From the NCBI GenBank assembly GCA_963853835.1, contig OY970832.1, forward strand, positions 31,074,208 to 31,138,207: a stretch of 64,000 nucleotides of DNA, read 5' to 3'. Source of the DNA: Calendula officinalis. Taxonomy: Eukaryota; Streptophyta; Magnoliopsida; Asterales; Asteraceae. Made by a program: the position numbers and the translations under genes. Under the pieces are notes generated by a model. It had not been told where the DNA came from. It saw only the letters and a list, made by a program, of their open reading frames with translations, and made no database searches. Below are positions 46,598-59,353 of this stretch, piece after piece (position 1 is the first letter of the stretch; every line of letters starts with the position of its first letter).

Positions 46598-47324
46598 TGA
46601 TGTGTTAAAGAAATACAAATTTGAAAACTTATCTTCCATGCATACTCCTATGGGTACTCAGGATAAGATAAGTAAGGATGAAACTGGTAAATCAGTTTGT
46701 CAATCCACATACCGAGGTATGATTGGTTCCTTACTTTATTTAACTGCTAGCAGGCCTGATATCATGTTTGCAACATGCTTATGTGCTCGGTATCAGGCTG
46801 ATCCTTAAGAATCACACATGAAAGCAGTTAAGCGCATCTTTAGATATCTTACAGGTACTCCTAACCTGGGTCTTTGGTATCCCAAAGATTCAAACTTTGA
46901 CCTTGAAGGGTACTCGGTAGCATGATGTCAATTCCTAGGTGGAAGACTAGTAGGTTGGTCATCCAAGAAGCAAAACTCGGTAGCAACTTCCACAGCAGAA
47001 GCAGAGTATGTTGCTGCAGGAAGTTGTTGTGCTCAATTATTATGGATGCAGTATCAACTTTTAGACTATGGGTTCAACTTTCAAAAGACTCCCATTCATT
47101 GTGATAACAAGAGTGCTATTGCTATCACAGAGAACCCAGTCTATCATTCCAAAACAAAGCACATTGATATCAGACACCACTTTATTCGAGATAATGTGGA
47201 AAAAGGTAAGGTTGAGGTAGATTATGTTCCAACAGATGAACAATTGGCAGATGTATTTACTAAACCTCTCCCTGAGGACAGGTTTATGTATTTACTAGGG
47301 CAATTAGGTATGCTGAATCCTTGA
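46598..47324 (+). pseudogene. pol: Element H Pol remnant (end of RT and part of RNase H)
   Basis: The + strand matches A from about 3036 onward. It begins in late RT (M-L-K-K-Y-K-F-E-N-L), has a stop at about 46807, and lacks about 50 bp in RNase H near 46912-46922, removing the T-D-A-D active-site motif. The rest to TGA at 47324 is similar to A. All of protease, integrase and the RT core are absent. Confidence 0.9.
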
Positions 47325-47775
47325 TCTTTCTTAATTTTCTTTAAAACTGAGAGCTCAGTATCACTCTTGTTGATACTGACCACTCAGTATCACTAGTCTG
47401 TTATCATCAAAATTTAAATTTTTTATTTTTTTATTAATTTTAAGAGTAAATTAATTGTTTTTATATTTTTTAAATATTTTTTAAATTAATTTTTTTTACT
47501 CAGTATTGGGGTATGACGGCGCTCACACCGAGCTTAATCCTCATACTGCTCAACGGTAACCTTTCTTAATATGAAAGTTACCGTTGGCACAGGATAAGGC
47601 AGTCAAATCAGCCGGTTTAACTTCCCAATACCTTAATTATATTTCAATCACCTATAAATAACCGTTTTTTTTTTTTTACTTCAAATATTTTTAACGCTTA
47701 TTTCATTAAATTCTCTCTGCGATTAACGATTTCACTCTCTCTTAGCAAGCAAAAACTCTTAAATCAAAATCACAG
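47325..47775 (+). promoter_or_regulatory. Element H spacer with hairpin and TATA box before the third gene
   Basis: The inverted repeat at 47551-47586 (CAACGGTAAC...GTTACCGTTG) and TATAAATA at 47653-47660 lie 123 bp before the ATG at 47776. The order and spacing are the same as in A. Confidence 0.55.
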
Positions 47776-49137
47776 ATGGCAAACTACACTTTCGTCGCTC
47801 CAGAGGTTGAATCAGAAATCAGATTCCAAAATGATGAACTGCCCAGGTTTGCGAGGAACAACATCACCGCAAATTTCACTATTCCTCAAGCCTGGGTATG
47901 CCAGGAATTCACAAACATTGTGACTTTTATGAAGAATTTCCCAATTGCTCGTGCACTGGCTTTGTCTCCTCGAGCAATTTACCCAGAAATGCTATGCGAG
48001 TTTTGGTACTCTGCCACACTCGATTCTCCAGATATGATTGCTGGGTGGGTAATTAGGGATCAAAGAAGGGCATTTGTTTCTACTGCCATCATTCGTGAAA
48101 CACTGAGGCTTCCCGCCCAAGCTCAGTATGACCCCTTCGTTGATAGAACAGAGGCACGCTCAGTATTGCCATTTTTGGGTCGAAGAGGAACAACAGGTAT
48201 AATCAAAAGAACCCAATTTGGTCCTATGTGGGGTATTCTCATTACAACGATTATTCGGTGTATGACCCACAAGACAGGTGCGTTGGACCAAATAAATGAA
48301 TTTGGGATGCAAATAGTATATGCTCTATACTATGGAAGAAACATTGATTATGCACGGCTCATTTTCAATGAATTAGCTGCTTTGGTTCGGGCTAACACAA
48401 GGGAATGTAATGTCCCTTTCTGCAGATTCTTATCACTCATCTTTCAACAATCAATGCCCACACATATTTATGATGAGTTTTTCAGTCCAAGGGTTGATCT
48501 TCCTCCTCTTAGTGAGAAGATCTTCTTTTACAGGCCAAGAGATGGAGAGCCTCTACTGAGTCCTTATATGTGGGCCATTGTTCAAGAACACATCAATGAG
48601 GAAGACCTGGTCATTTGTGATACTGAGTCAGACAATGATGATGATGATGATAATGATGATGATAGTGGTAATGGAGGACATGCTGATCAAGATGTTGAGA
48701 TGCAGGATGTTCCACAAGTTCAAGAACCGGCTCAACAACACATTTCTAATACCGAGTCCTCAGAAGCAACACCACTTGTACTAAGAAGAAGAAGAAGAAA
48801 CCTCTCTCCAGTCGTTATGGGAGGGTTATCATCTGAGGAGGTGCAGCCTGCAAATGTTCCATCATTAACTGCATCTCTTCAAGAACATAATATTGTTGCA
48901 GCTACCGCTGACCTTCCAGGTCAAGAACCAGCTCAAACTGCTCAACAAATTGAGGAACCTCATGTTACTCTTGATGTGGAAATTCAATATGAGCAAACTA
49001 CACTGGAAGGTGCTCAGCCAGACAGACAGGTCGGTATTGAAGATGTTGATGTTGCACATCAACAATCACATGATCCTGCACCGACCTCTGCCGATGCTAG
49101 AAGGGAATCTGACAGAGTCTCATGTATGAATTTCTAA
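47776..49137 (+). CDS. Element H third gene, exon 1
   Basis: The 453-codon open frame is close to exon 1 of A, with the same N-terminal globular region and acidic C-terminus. The exon probably ends at 49123, where the donor is CTCAT/GTATGA. The last exon base is T instead of G, which weakens the donor and would change the junction residue from Ala to Ser. The frame is otherwise undamaged. The function is unknown; no membrane segment is seen. Confidence 0.8.
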   Translation: MANYTFVAPEVESEIRFQNDELPRFARNNITANFTIPQAWVCQEFTNIVTFMKNFPIARALALSPRAIYPEMLCEFWYSATLDSPDMIAGWVIRDQRRAFVSTAIIRETLRLPAQAQYDPFVDRTEARSVLPFLGRRGTTGIIKRTQFGPMWGILITTIIRCMTHKTGALDQINEFGMQIVYALYYGRNIDYARLIFNELAALVRANTRECNVPFCRFLSLIFQQSMPTHIYDEFFSPRVDLPPLSEKIFFYRPRDGEPLLSPYMWAIVQEHINEEDLVICDTESDNDDDDDNDDDSGNGGHADQDVEMQDVPQVQEPAQQHISNTESSEATPLVLRRRRRNLSPVVMGGLSSEEVQPANVPSLTASLQEHNIVAATADLPGQEPAQTAQQIEEPHVTLDVEIQYEQTTLEGAQPDRQVGIEDVDVAHQQSHDPAPTSADARRESDRVSCMNF

Positions 49138-49809
49138 AAAGCCCTTAAACTTATACATATATACTTCATTCCCAAATAGAGACTAAGTATTGGCCAGTAC
49201 CAACTCAATACTGACCAACGTCTCACACGATCTTTCAAATATATATCCGTTTATGGCCAACATAGCTAGCCCACTGCTGCTATGCAAAATTCATATACTG
49301 AGCACACAATTGATCATTGTCAGTCTACAGTTGTCTCAACATTTAAAGAGACAATGGTGGTTGATGTCAAACTGACACCCACTGGTGCTGCTTGAATTAT
49401 GTCCAACTTATTTTTGAGTTGGGTAGCATAATTCAAGAAATGATCCCAAACCCTTAAGCCACTAAATACAAAAATTTTCCATGGGGTTTAGCCACATTTC
49501 TGTTCTCACTCTAATACCGAGTGATAAACATTGAAAATTACAAGAAGCACATCCCAGGCTTCGAATTCCCAAACCTAAACCTTTTAGTAAATGTGACTTA
49601 TCCTATACTGAGCTACTTAAATTTACACACTCGCTTTTACTAAAAACTTCTTACACATGCTATGCACAAGTCCACAATATTTCATCATAAACCAGATGAA
49701 ATACAGACTTCACAAACTCTGTTTATATGATTATAGAGTTAAACAACACCACAATTCTATTTGATAAACCTTTCTTTCTAACCAGTTTTATATTTTTTTG
49801 TTTCTTTAG
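49124..49809 (+). other. Predicted intron of element H third gene
   Basis: It is 686 bp, the same length as in A, with the acceptor TTTCTTTAG at 49809. The internal GAGACT...GTCTC inverted repeat is at about 49180-49226. It is flanked by an open exon 1 and an exon 2 in the matching phase. Confidence 0.72.
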
Positions 49810-51683
49810 CACCATCTGTGCAGGGTAATCCAGCATCACAGGCTGCAGGAGAACAAGTGACTATGCAAGCAATCATGCAGAATATTCTGGCCATTCAACA
49901 CACTCAGAATACCATCTTGGTCAGAATGGACACTATGAGTAGGGATATTGAATCCATCAAACAGTCAGTCTCACTACTCCAACAACAACATCATCCTCCA
50001 TCCACTCCACCATTCTCACCTGGTGGACATAATGAAGAAGGGGAAGGAGATGATGATCCTGAGCAAATTCAATCACCCTCCCATGCCAATACTGAGGGTG
50101 ATACTGATGCTGCGACTGAGCCCATGCCATCCCCTACCATTGAAGAACCACAAGGGGACATGGGTGGTGATACTGATCCTCTTCCATCCCCATCCAATGA
50201 TAACAATAAGGGGGAGAAGAGACAAAGAGATACTGAGGTTGATCAACCTGAGCCATCTACTCAGGGGGAGAAAAGACGAAGATTGAATGAAGATCAACCT
50301 CCGCAACAAGAACAACAACAACAACATCATCATCAAAGCCCTCATACTGAACCACTTCGGTTTCAGTATGAGAGAAGAAGACAAAGAAGTAGGTAAGTAT
50401 TACACTTTGAAGACCCACTTGAGCCATCTGCTCAGGGGGAGACTCATACTGACCAACCACAGCAAGCTTATATTGAGTCACCTGCTCAAGAAGAAAATAA
50501 CTTGCAGATTGTGGTATATAGGCCTTTCATCTGGCCTATTGCTGATGATGAAGATGAGGAAGAAACAGATTTAGTGAACTATGCACTAAATCTAGCAGCA
50601 CAAGAAAGTTCTTCATCAGCATCCTCGGATGATGAAGAACCAGAAAATCTGGTGATTAGAAGAAGGAGTTCTTTATCAAGAAGACCCATCAATGCAGTTC
50701 TCACTTCTTCTGAATCAAGTGAGGAACCTGCTCCTTTGGTAACAAGACAAAAAAGACATGTTCATACATTGGACAGTGATACCGAGCAGGCTCCAAGGCT
50801 GACTTCTCAACAACTCTGTGCAGAACAAGAGAGATTTTTATATGAGCAAGAGTTGGGAATCAAAGCTGAACCAGAATCTGACCCAGATACTGATACTCCT
50901 GGTCCTTCACATAGAATCTCAAGAAAGGGTCCAGACCATATTCAACATTATTGGAATATGGTTGCTGCTAGGACTCAGTATAAGGAGGAAATGAAGGAGT
51001 TCTTGAAGACCAAAACATTTCCAAATGTAAGGGGGATACATTGGTTGAATCTGGATGTCAATAAAGTAAAAGTGAAACTCAAAGAAGGAAGAGTTATCAT
51101 CACTTGCACTGGATCAATCAGTCCTCCCATGAAGATTCTTCTTCATGATATTCAGAATATGGGGCTTCAAGACTGGGTGAAGATCACAAGACTGATCAAA
51201 GAGCTTCCAAAGAAATCAACTTATGATCAAATAGTCTTGGATGAGATCTGTGCAGTTGCTGCAGTATGTTATGAGAAGGACTTGCTTTATGAGATAGAGT
51301 ATAAAATGCTCAGTGTGATGACTGAAGCTTACTCAAACAACAGACCAGAATGCCTTCATACATACAAGTATCTTAATAAGTACCCTCTTCCTCCTAACCT
51401 TGTTTTTCAGGATCAAAAGAGTGTCATATATCCAACTTCTGGATATATGTACACTGACTCAGAGGATAGAGAGTGCTTCATTTCTGAAGAAGATTTACCA
51501 AGAGCACAAATCAGTCACCTTGTTGGACTGAAATGGATGATCACCAAGAAAGAAGACTCTTGGTTCAGAAAGTAGATTGTTGCTGTTCTCAACAAAAGAA
51601 GGGATGAACTCATGAGAAGAGAAGAGTTTGCCCACATCAAACAAGAGGTCTTCTATGAGAATGAAGCCATCAACAGCAGATGA
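49810..51683 (+). pseudogene. Element H third gene, exon 2 (two stops)
   Basis: A single frame runs from the acceptor to TGA at 51681-51683 and is stopped by TAA at 50394-50396 (TCA to TAA by comparison with A) and TAG at 51573-51575. The coiled-coil start, E-P-S-(A/T)-Q-G-E units and conserved C-terminal domain match A. Without the two point mutations it would be a complete 625-codon exon. Confidence 0.82.
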
Positions 51684-51772
51684 AGAAGAAGATATTGATA
51701 CCTTAGCTGCTGTATAAACTTTATTTTCATATCTCTTTGTATTTGTTTTGTTATCATTAGATATGGGGAGAT

Positions 51773-52282
51773 TGTTAAGGCAAAAAGCCTTACCCCTTTG
51801 GATCTTAAGATAACAAAACAATCTAGACTAGCTTAGATTAATATGGAGAATAAAATAGCTAAGTTTAGGTCTGATACTGAGTGGTCAGTATTGGAACTCA
51901 GTATCAGAGCTCAGTATCAGATAGTGATACTGAGTACAAGGACTGAGTAGAAGGACTGAGTAAACATTTCCATGTTTACTTTGCCAGATCGAATCCCTTT
52001 GATCTCGGCTACTTTCCTTACTCTAGTCCTCGCATTTCTCCTTGCCTAACTTGTAAGATCTCTATAACATTATAAATAGAGATCATTTGGCAGAGGAGTA
52101 TTCACCAATTCACTTTACACTTTCATATCTTTTGTAATTGATCAGTGGTCTTGTTATTCCGCAACAAGCCACACTTAGTGGAATTATACATTTGACTCAT
52201 ATCTTGTTCTTATACAATATTTGTCTTAAGTTATAATTATCCAATCAATTAACCATCTAAACCAGGGCGTTGTGACCTAACA
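51773..52282 (+). repeat. 3' LTR of element H (510 bp)
   Basis: Nearly identical to the 5' LTR. It is preceded by a polypurine tract with one G to T change (ATGGGGAGAT, 51763-51772) and followed by CCGTT at 52283-52287. Confidence 0.94.
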
Positions 52283-53875
52283 CCGTTTGATATGATTGAG
52301 GATGAAACCGGGTCGAAATGAGGTAACAAAACTGCAGCCTGGGCTGCAGGGCAAGTTCGCGGCGTGAACTATAGGTTCACAATCGTGAACATCGAGCAGA
52401 GAAGTCGGGTTTTTGATACTTGGAGTTCACGACCAGGATCACGGCGCGAAGAGTTCGCGACACGGAAAGATCGCGGCACGAACTCTTCAGGCACAGTATT
52501 AAAACGGGAAAGCTAGGGTTTTCACTCATTTCCACCATTGTTGAAGGCAGCTGATTTGAGAGCTCCTAGGGGGCGATTATGGTGTTCTTGAGCTTAGATC
52601 TTCACCATCTTTGAGGATTTATGCATCTAAACTAAGATCCAAGGTAAATTTCATCTCCTAATTAGTTTGTGAACTTGATTTGGGGGAAAGTGGTGATAAT
52701 GGTAACTTGTCAAAAGTCTTGACTAAATATGTTGATGATGAGTGTAAAACACACGTAGGAAGTGTGTGAACTATGGGATATGTCAGATATTTGATTTGGG
52801 GTTGGTAACCATAAACTAGGGTTTATGGATCTACACCAAGTTGATGAACTCTGTGGTTGGGGTTGATTATGTTGATGATTAGATGTTGTATAGCTGTAGA
52901 TGATAACTAGAATTGTGATGATTATGTTGATAGGTTGCAAGGACCTAAAAGTTGGAGACATTCCAAAGGCGGGAAGCAAGGATTCGTGTTGATATACACG
53001 ATATGGATTTAGTTATTGCTAAGGTGAGTACATGAGACTTTTTAAACTGAGTACATAGCAAATAGTTTTCAAAAATATGTCTGATATTTTTATGAGTCTT
53101 TATTAATAAATATTTGATAAAGATAGTGATTGAAAAGATAAGGAAATAGGTTTAACGAGATACTAGACTATGTCTAGTATGATTGTTGATTTTGGAGGTA
53201 ATTTATGATAAGCTAAAGTAGTTATATAATCCTTATTAATGAAACATATTAATAAGATTATTGATTAAAAGAATGTATATTAAGTCTTTATTAGTAAAAT
53301 GTATTAATAAAGCAATTGGCAATGTATTAATAGTAATGAGTATTTATTGGTAAGATTTACTTATAAAAGTGATGAACGAATACATATATGAAAACGAATA
53401 TTGTGTGATTAGTAATAAATATGTATTATAGTCAAAGAGGAGATAAAAGATTTATGATATCGATATAATAAGATATGTATCTTATGAAATAAGTGAGTAT
53501 GGGCTTCCTAGGGTTCATAGACGTAGAAATATGTGTGAGATGCTAAAGTTCGGGTCCACGGGACAATACAGGTACGTTCACTCTGTGTTGAACTAGTTAT
53601 ATATTGTTATTATAAGATAACTAACTTGTGATGATTTATGTGATAGCCGCAGCCTTTGATTGGAATAAATGATGAGTTATAGTAAGAATGAGATGATGTG
53701 ATGAGCGGGGGACCCTGATCATGAGGTGTGGATCGAGGGGCAGTTGGGTAGATTCCCATTGACTCATCCACGTTAGTAGTCTTGCTAACTGGACGTATTC
53801 CGGCGAGTAAGGAAGATATCGGTAGATTATGCGAATCCCTCTTGCCGGTATCTTGAAACTTATTAATGGCGATGG

Positions 53876-54113
53876 ATTTCGGTTAATAAGTTAATGTGAA
53901 GCTCATTAATGGCGATGGATTTCGGTTAATAAACTAATGTGCTTCTAGTTAGTCCGGGGGAAACCCGTTAGTTAGATATGTTTTGTGCTTCTAGTTAGTT
54001 CGGGGGCAACCCGATTACTAGATATGTTCATGCTTCTAGCTAGTTCGGGGGCAACCCAATAACTAGATATGTTCGTGCTTCTTGCTAGTTCGGGGTCAAC
54101 CCGATAGTTAGAT
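53876..54113. repeat. Tandem repeats in left LTR of element E
   Basis: Two units of about 49 bp are followed by four units of about 54 bp containing GTGCTTCTAGTTAGTTCGGG. The right LTR has only two of the 54-bp units (59182-59270), and lacks the region matching about 53390-54020. Confidence 0.75.
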
Positions 54114-54533
54114 ATGATTGCTAGGATAGCAGAAATTGATAGGGTCACAATAGGGTGACTAGACGGTATTGATGTTGTAAATATATATGTTTATATATTT
54201 GTGAGCTGATTATTATAATAAGGGTCTAAAACCCATGCATCTCACGAGACTATTTTGTCTCAAGTACTACGTTTGTTTTGTGGCTGTGTACTCAGATACA
54301 TGTTTGAAGTGATCAAAGGTTGCACTAGAAGTGGCCTAGAGATGTATAGCTCGGGAGCTCGTAGGTAGATCCCGTTTGCCTATGGTATTGATATACTTGG
54401 TGACACCGTATTTTTGTACACTCTGATAACGGTTTTAAAGTTTTTGTTAAACTGTATTTTGGACATCATGTATATTATTGGGAAAAATGTATTTTAATCA
54501 TTTGAACGATGTTTTAAAAATACGGATGTTACA

Positions 54534-57500
54534 ACTTGGTATCAGAGCTATAGTTTAAGTGAATTAGGTTGGATGTCCATCCTAGTCTTAAACTGTAGCA
54601 ATAGGAATGTAAGATTCCTTGAGATCGATAGGTTGACCTTGAGACTTTATGTTAAGTTTAGGGTTGAACCTAGGGGACCTATAGAAGTTGTTATGAAATG
54701 TGCAATGTGAAGTTTTTTGAGACCGTAAAACATTAGTATGATAGGGTCGATCCCTATGAGAGATGCCATGTTTTGACCTAGTTATGTTGTTTTCGACTGT
54801 TGAGTCGACCGTTTGAATCTTGTTTGTTGGATATGTTGGTAAGGTGAATAAATGATTGTGAAAAGTGGATGAGCTCCACTAAATTGGGAAGAGTTATGAA
54901 TGAGGATATGGACCCGATTTTGGATAATAGAATGAATGGGGGTAGGTGGAATGATTCCAATACTCGAATGAAGGAAGAGTCATTGAATGACGAAGTCCGC
55001 AGTGAGAAATGCCTACATAAGAAGGTAGCAAGACCTAGTCGGATGAAATGGAGGGATGTTGTATAAGGCCTTCATAGTGGGTAAAACCGTTATGTAAATC
55101 GGAGGCTCTGAGCCGGAGGTAACGATTTGGCGGATTCGGTAGATTGAGCAGAGGTGCTAGAGAGTAGGAAACGAAGGAAGAATGATATGGTGACTTTGGC
55201 TTCACCATTATTGAAGGATGAGGTGTTGACACGATGGAATGTGTTGTATGAAATTTTGGGAAATAGAGCATGGTACAAGATGTTGTGAAAGGAACTCATG
55301 AGTAAGTTGAAAGGGGAAGTCTGCTCGGAAGAAAATCTAGAGGGGGGGGGGGGGGGGGGTTCATGATGCAACCTCGGAGATCTTAGGTAAAATTGATGTT
55401 AAGTGGTCATGGCTTAATTGTTTGGTTGTTGCACGAATTGGTGCTTATAGAAGTTCGAGATGGGTTGTATGATGTGGAGATTTATTTTGGGAATACTCCT
55501 CCCGGTTGGTTATGTGTATGGAAATATGTATTGCAAAGGATTATAGACAAGTGGGTCGCATGTAGTGAGGATGTAAGAGTTGATGCTATTATGTAGTATC
55601 AAAGGATGAACCACGAGAATGATAGATGTTTTCAACAAAAGGATAGTAGTACAAAGAAGTACTAAGTCTTGGTAAGAATTGTTAGTATGGATGGGAATTT
55701 TATAAATAGAAACTTTGAGAATGGAACTTGGATATTTGGTTGGAGTCCGGATAAGTAATGTAATGTTATTATATGTGAATGGTAAAGAAAAGAATGGCTA
55801 AAGTATAGTGATGTCTTAGAACTCATAAATGGAACATATGTGGAAAAGGGAGAGTATGGGAATGACGAATTTTGATTGTTGAAAATGGTTGAGTAAAAGT
55901 TGGCATATAGCCATAGCTAAGTTTTGTGTCCGGAATGATGGATTCGATATGAAGGGTAAGAAGACGATTATTGGTAAACCGTCATAGTAGTGGTATGATA
56001 ATAGATGACATAGTGTAGTGTAAGACTACGACCGGGAAAGAAATATTTCTAAGTCTCGCGATGTATAAAGAGTAGAACATCGATTGTTGGGCCGTTCGGT
56101 GCTAAGTCATGGGTTGCAAGTTAGACCGGAGGCGATTGGTTGACTCAAAGATGACCGGGTCGGTCGGTGAATTTTGGTTAATGGAATGGATTGGTGGTTA
56201 CTCCAGTGGTGACAAAAATATTTGGAATTGTGGTATTAAGGAAATGAACCGGTTAAGGGTAGTTAATGTGTAAGTGAAACGGTTAAATAGTAATTGGATA
56301 TTTTATTAGCTTACCCGCGGGGTACAATGCATGCGAGTGATGTGATCGTCTTTGAAGGCATATGATGATGGAAAGGTAGTGTTATATGAAACGTATTAAG
56401 TAGTATGTCAAAAATATGAAAGAAAATGATAACGTGTTGTTATGAGAAGTGTGCTAATTGCATGATGAATAAATAGTCGATTAAATGTGTAAGATAGTGG
56501 TAAAGTTATGTGATGTGAAAAGATGTACACTAGTATGGTATGCAAGGTAGAATGAGATAGAATGGATCTCGTTAGATCGGAGGCTTTCCGATTAATGAAA
56601 AATGATCGAGTCACTTTGGATTGGAGGCTTTCCGGTAATTGTGACAGTTGGGTCTTGATGGATTGGGGGGCTTTCCAATCATCTTGATGTGATAGATAAA
56701 GTATGGATTGGTGTGTTAGTATTATGATGTTTATATGTGATGAATGTAGAACCATGTGGTTAATGAGTATCATTGTGATTTTATAACGACTGTGAATTTA
56801 GTTTGAAAATGCGGGTTGCATTAAGGTCATATGTGTGTAGGGGATGCCTATGATTTATAGAATAGGAGGAAAGAGAAGCTCATAGTGAACAAATTACTAT
56901 TGGTGGCTAAGATATGAGAAACTTGTGTGAAATTATGGAATGTGATGCGGTAGAGGATCTAATACCGATAATTGAGAATATTAGTTATGACATGATCGAT
57001 GTTATACAAAGATAATTGAAAAGATACTAAGTAAGGGTATAAGTGACCAAATAAAGGTAAGAAACAGTAAAGGTTAATGTGACCTTAAGGAAAGGTGAGA
57101 ATTTGGAGAAATTGGGAAGGATCGAAAGTTTGGAAACATGAATGATTGTTTAGGGAACAATAGTGAGTGGAACCGGAAGTAATAAGTCGAGAATGATATC
57201 CCGTGAGTAGGGAATTTGTTAGTTTGGGAAAATATGATGGACTTTATGCAAAAGTCAATGTTAGTCAAATAGTGATGGATTGATTTTGGTCAAAGATGGG
57301 CTTTGACTCTCGTTTGAACGACTAGTGAATGATGGGTGCATAATGTATCGGTTGTATGTATGTGAAAGGATTGATGGAATAATTAAAAGAGTTATAGTCG
57401 TATCATGCGACTTTAACCCGTTGGGTGTTTAGAGTTGAATTTGGGAATCGAGTATATGATTATGGATGGATCATAAATTAAAGTCGATGGTAAAGGAAAA

Positions 57501-57941
57501 TGAAGATTAATGGAACCTTTAGTAAGTAAGGAAATGGTTAAAGTATACTTGACCTTGTGCTAAGTCAAAGGTTAGACGATGTTGGAATATGGCGACTTGG
57601 TCAAAGATAGACTTTGACATTCGTGTTAATCAATTAGCTCATTGTAATTGTTGTGTCGTATCATTGTTATGTGAATAAAAGGATTGGTTGAGGGATTGAA
57701 ATTGTTAGGGTCAAATTGTGCAATTTTGACTCGTTCGGGTACTATGAGTTTAAGATTGATTTTGGTTGTTTGGGCCTATCGGGGTGAAACGAAGGTATGA
57801 ATGTATATTGTTGATAAAATTGGAATGGGGAAAGTTGGTTGGTATTAACCACTAAAGGATGGTAGCACAATGCTCGACCGAATGTGGATTGGAAATTTTT
57901 GAGTGATTCCGGGGACGGAATCCTTTTAAGGGGTGGATAGT
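54534..57941 (+). other. Interior of element E, no protein domain recognised
   Basis: The 3.4 kb starts with the primer site at 54537-54548 and ends with the purine-rich AAGGGGTGGATAG before the right LTR. The short frames (for example 54869-55066) do not resemble Gag or Pol. An 18-base G-run is at 55342-55359. Several stretches repeat a short GATCGGAGGCTTTCCG-like motif (56570-56690). It may hold decayed gypsy sequence or unrelated DNA. Confidence 0.6.
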
Positions 57942-59353
57942 TGTAACGACCCGAAATTTTGAATCGAATAAATTATTGAAAAATATGATAAATAAGGATA
58001 AATCATTTAAAAGACGGGGGAAGTGGTTTCGTGTCATTTAAACACCGTTTGATATGATTAACGACGAAACCGGGTCGAAATGAGGGACCAAAACTGCAGC
58101 CTGGGTTGCAGGGCAAGTTCGCGGCGCGAACTATAGGTTCACGATCGTGAACATCGAGTAGAGAAGTCGGGTTTTTAAGACTTGGAGTTCACGACCAGGA
58201 TCACAGCGCAAAGAGTTCGCGACACGGGAGGATCACGGCGCGAACTCGGGGTTCGCGGCGCGAACTCTTCAGGCACAATATTAAAACGGGAAAGCTAGGG
58301 TTTTCACTAATTTCCACCATTGTTGAAGGACAACCGATTTGAGAGCTCTTGGGGGGGGGGGGGGCGATTTTGGTGTTCTTGATGTTAGATCTTCACCATC
58401 TTTGAGGATTTATGCATCTAAACTAAGATCCAAGCTAAATTTAATCTCCTAATTAGTTTGTGAACTTGATTTGGGGAAAGTGGTGATAATGGTAACTTGT
58501 CAAAAGTCTTGACTAAATATGTTGATGATGAGTGTAAAACACACGTAGGAAGTGTGTGAACTATGGGTTATGTCAGATATATGATTTGGGGTTGGTAACC
58601 ATAAACTAGGGTTTATGGATCTACACCAAGTTGATGAACTTGGTGGTTGGAGTTGATTATGTTGATGATTAGCTGTTGTATAGCTGTAGATGATAACTAG
58701 AATTGTGATGATTATGTTGATAAGTTGCAAGGACCTAAAAGTTGGAGATATTCCAAAGGCGGGAAGCAAGGATTCATGTTGATAAACACGATATGGATTT
58801 AGCTATTGCTAAGGTGAGTACATGAGACTTTTTAAAACTAAGTACATAGCAAATAGTTTTTGAAAACATGTATGATATTTTTATGAGTCTTTATTAATAA
58901 ATATTTGATAAAGATAGTGATTGAAAAGATAAGGACATAGGTTTAACGAGATACTAGACTATGTCTAGTATGATGTGTTGATTTTGGAGGTAATTTATGA
59001 TAAGCTAAAGTAATTATATAATATTTATTAATGAAACACATTAATAAGATTATTGATTAAAAGAATGTATATTAAGTCTTTATTAGTAAAATGTATTAAT
59101 AAAGTAATTGGCAATGTATTAATAGTAATGAGTATTTATTGGTAAGATTTAGTAATAAAAGTGATGAACGAATATATATATGTTCGTGCTTCTAGTTAGT
59201 TCGGGGGCAACCCGATAACTAGATATGTTCGTGCTTCTAGGTAGTTCGGGGGCAACCCGATAGTTAGATATGATTGCTAGGATAGTAGAAATCGATAGGG
59301 TCACAATAGGGTGACTAGACGGTATTGATGTTGTAAATATATATGTTTATATA
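57942..59353 (+). repeat. Right LTR of element E, internally deleted and 3' truncated
   Basis: It matches the left LTR from its TGTAACGACC start, lacks about 630 bp in the middle (a junction near 59180) and stops at GTTTATATA, 59353, about 330 bp short of the expected end. A 14-base G-run at 58351-58364 stands where the left LTR has only five G. Confidence 0.82.

Larger units (their letters stand above)
45006..52282 (+). mobile_element. Element H: young Sirevirus-type copia with inverted gag segment and pol deletion
   Basis: The paired 510-bp LTRs differ at about five positions by hand count, and the target duplication is CCGAT/CCGTT with one mismatch. The 5' primer site is perfect. The interior is rearranged: a short + strand gag start, then about 870 bp of gag in reverse orientation, then only the end of RT and part of RNase H, then the third gene nearly complete. 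It sits in the left LTR of element E. It is the youngest measurable insertion in the window. Confidence 0.94.
44898..54533 (+). repeat. Left LTR of element E, split by element H
   Basis: The LTR is 44898-45005 plus 52283-54533, about 2.35 kb without H. It contains two units around TTAATGGCGATGGATTTCGG (53876-53940) and four degenerate tandem units of about 54 bp around TTCGGGGGCAACCCG (53939-54113). Confidence 0.8.
44898..59353 (+). mobile_element. Element E: LARD-like gypsy (chromovirus-type) derivative containing element H
   Basis: Two long related LTRs start TGTAACGACC (the left copy is mutated to TATAACGACC at 44898). The left LTR ends at 54533 beside a primer site TGGTATCAGAGC (54537-54548). 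The right LTR starts at 57942 after a polypurine tract. The 3.4-kb interior has no recognisable gag-pol, but its last 40 bases (GATTCCGGGGACGGAATCC then TTTTAAGGGG) look like the conserved end of Tekay/Del-type elements. So it is probably a non-autonomous derivative of that group. The right end is cut: LTR 3' sequence and adjacent LINE sequence are missing. Confidence 0.78.

Noticed and set aside
54869..55066. Short + strand frame in the interior of element E
   Set aside because: No Gag or Pol motif, and similar short frames occur at random throughout this interior.
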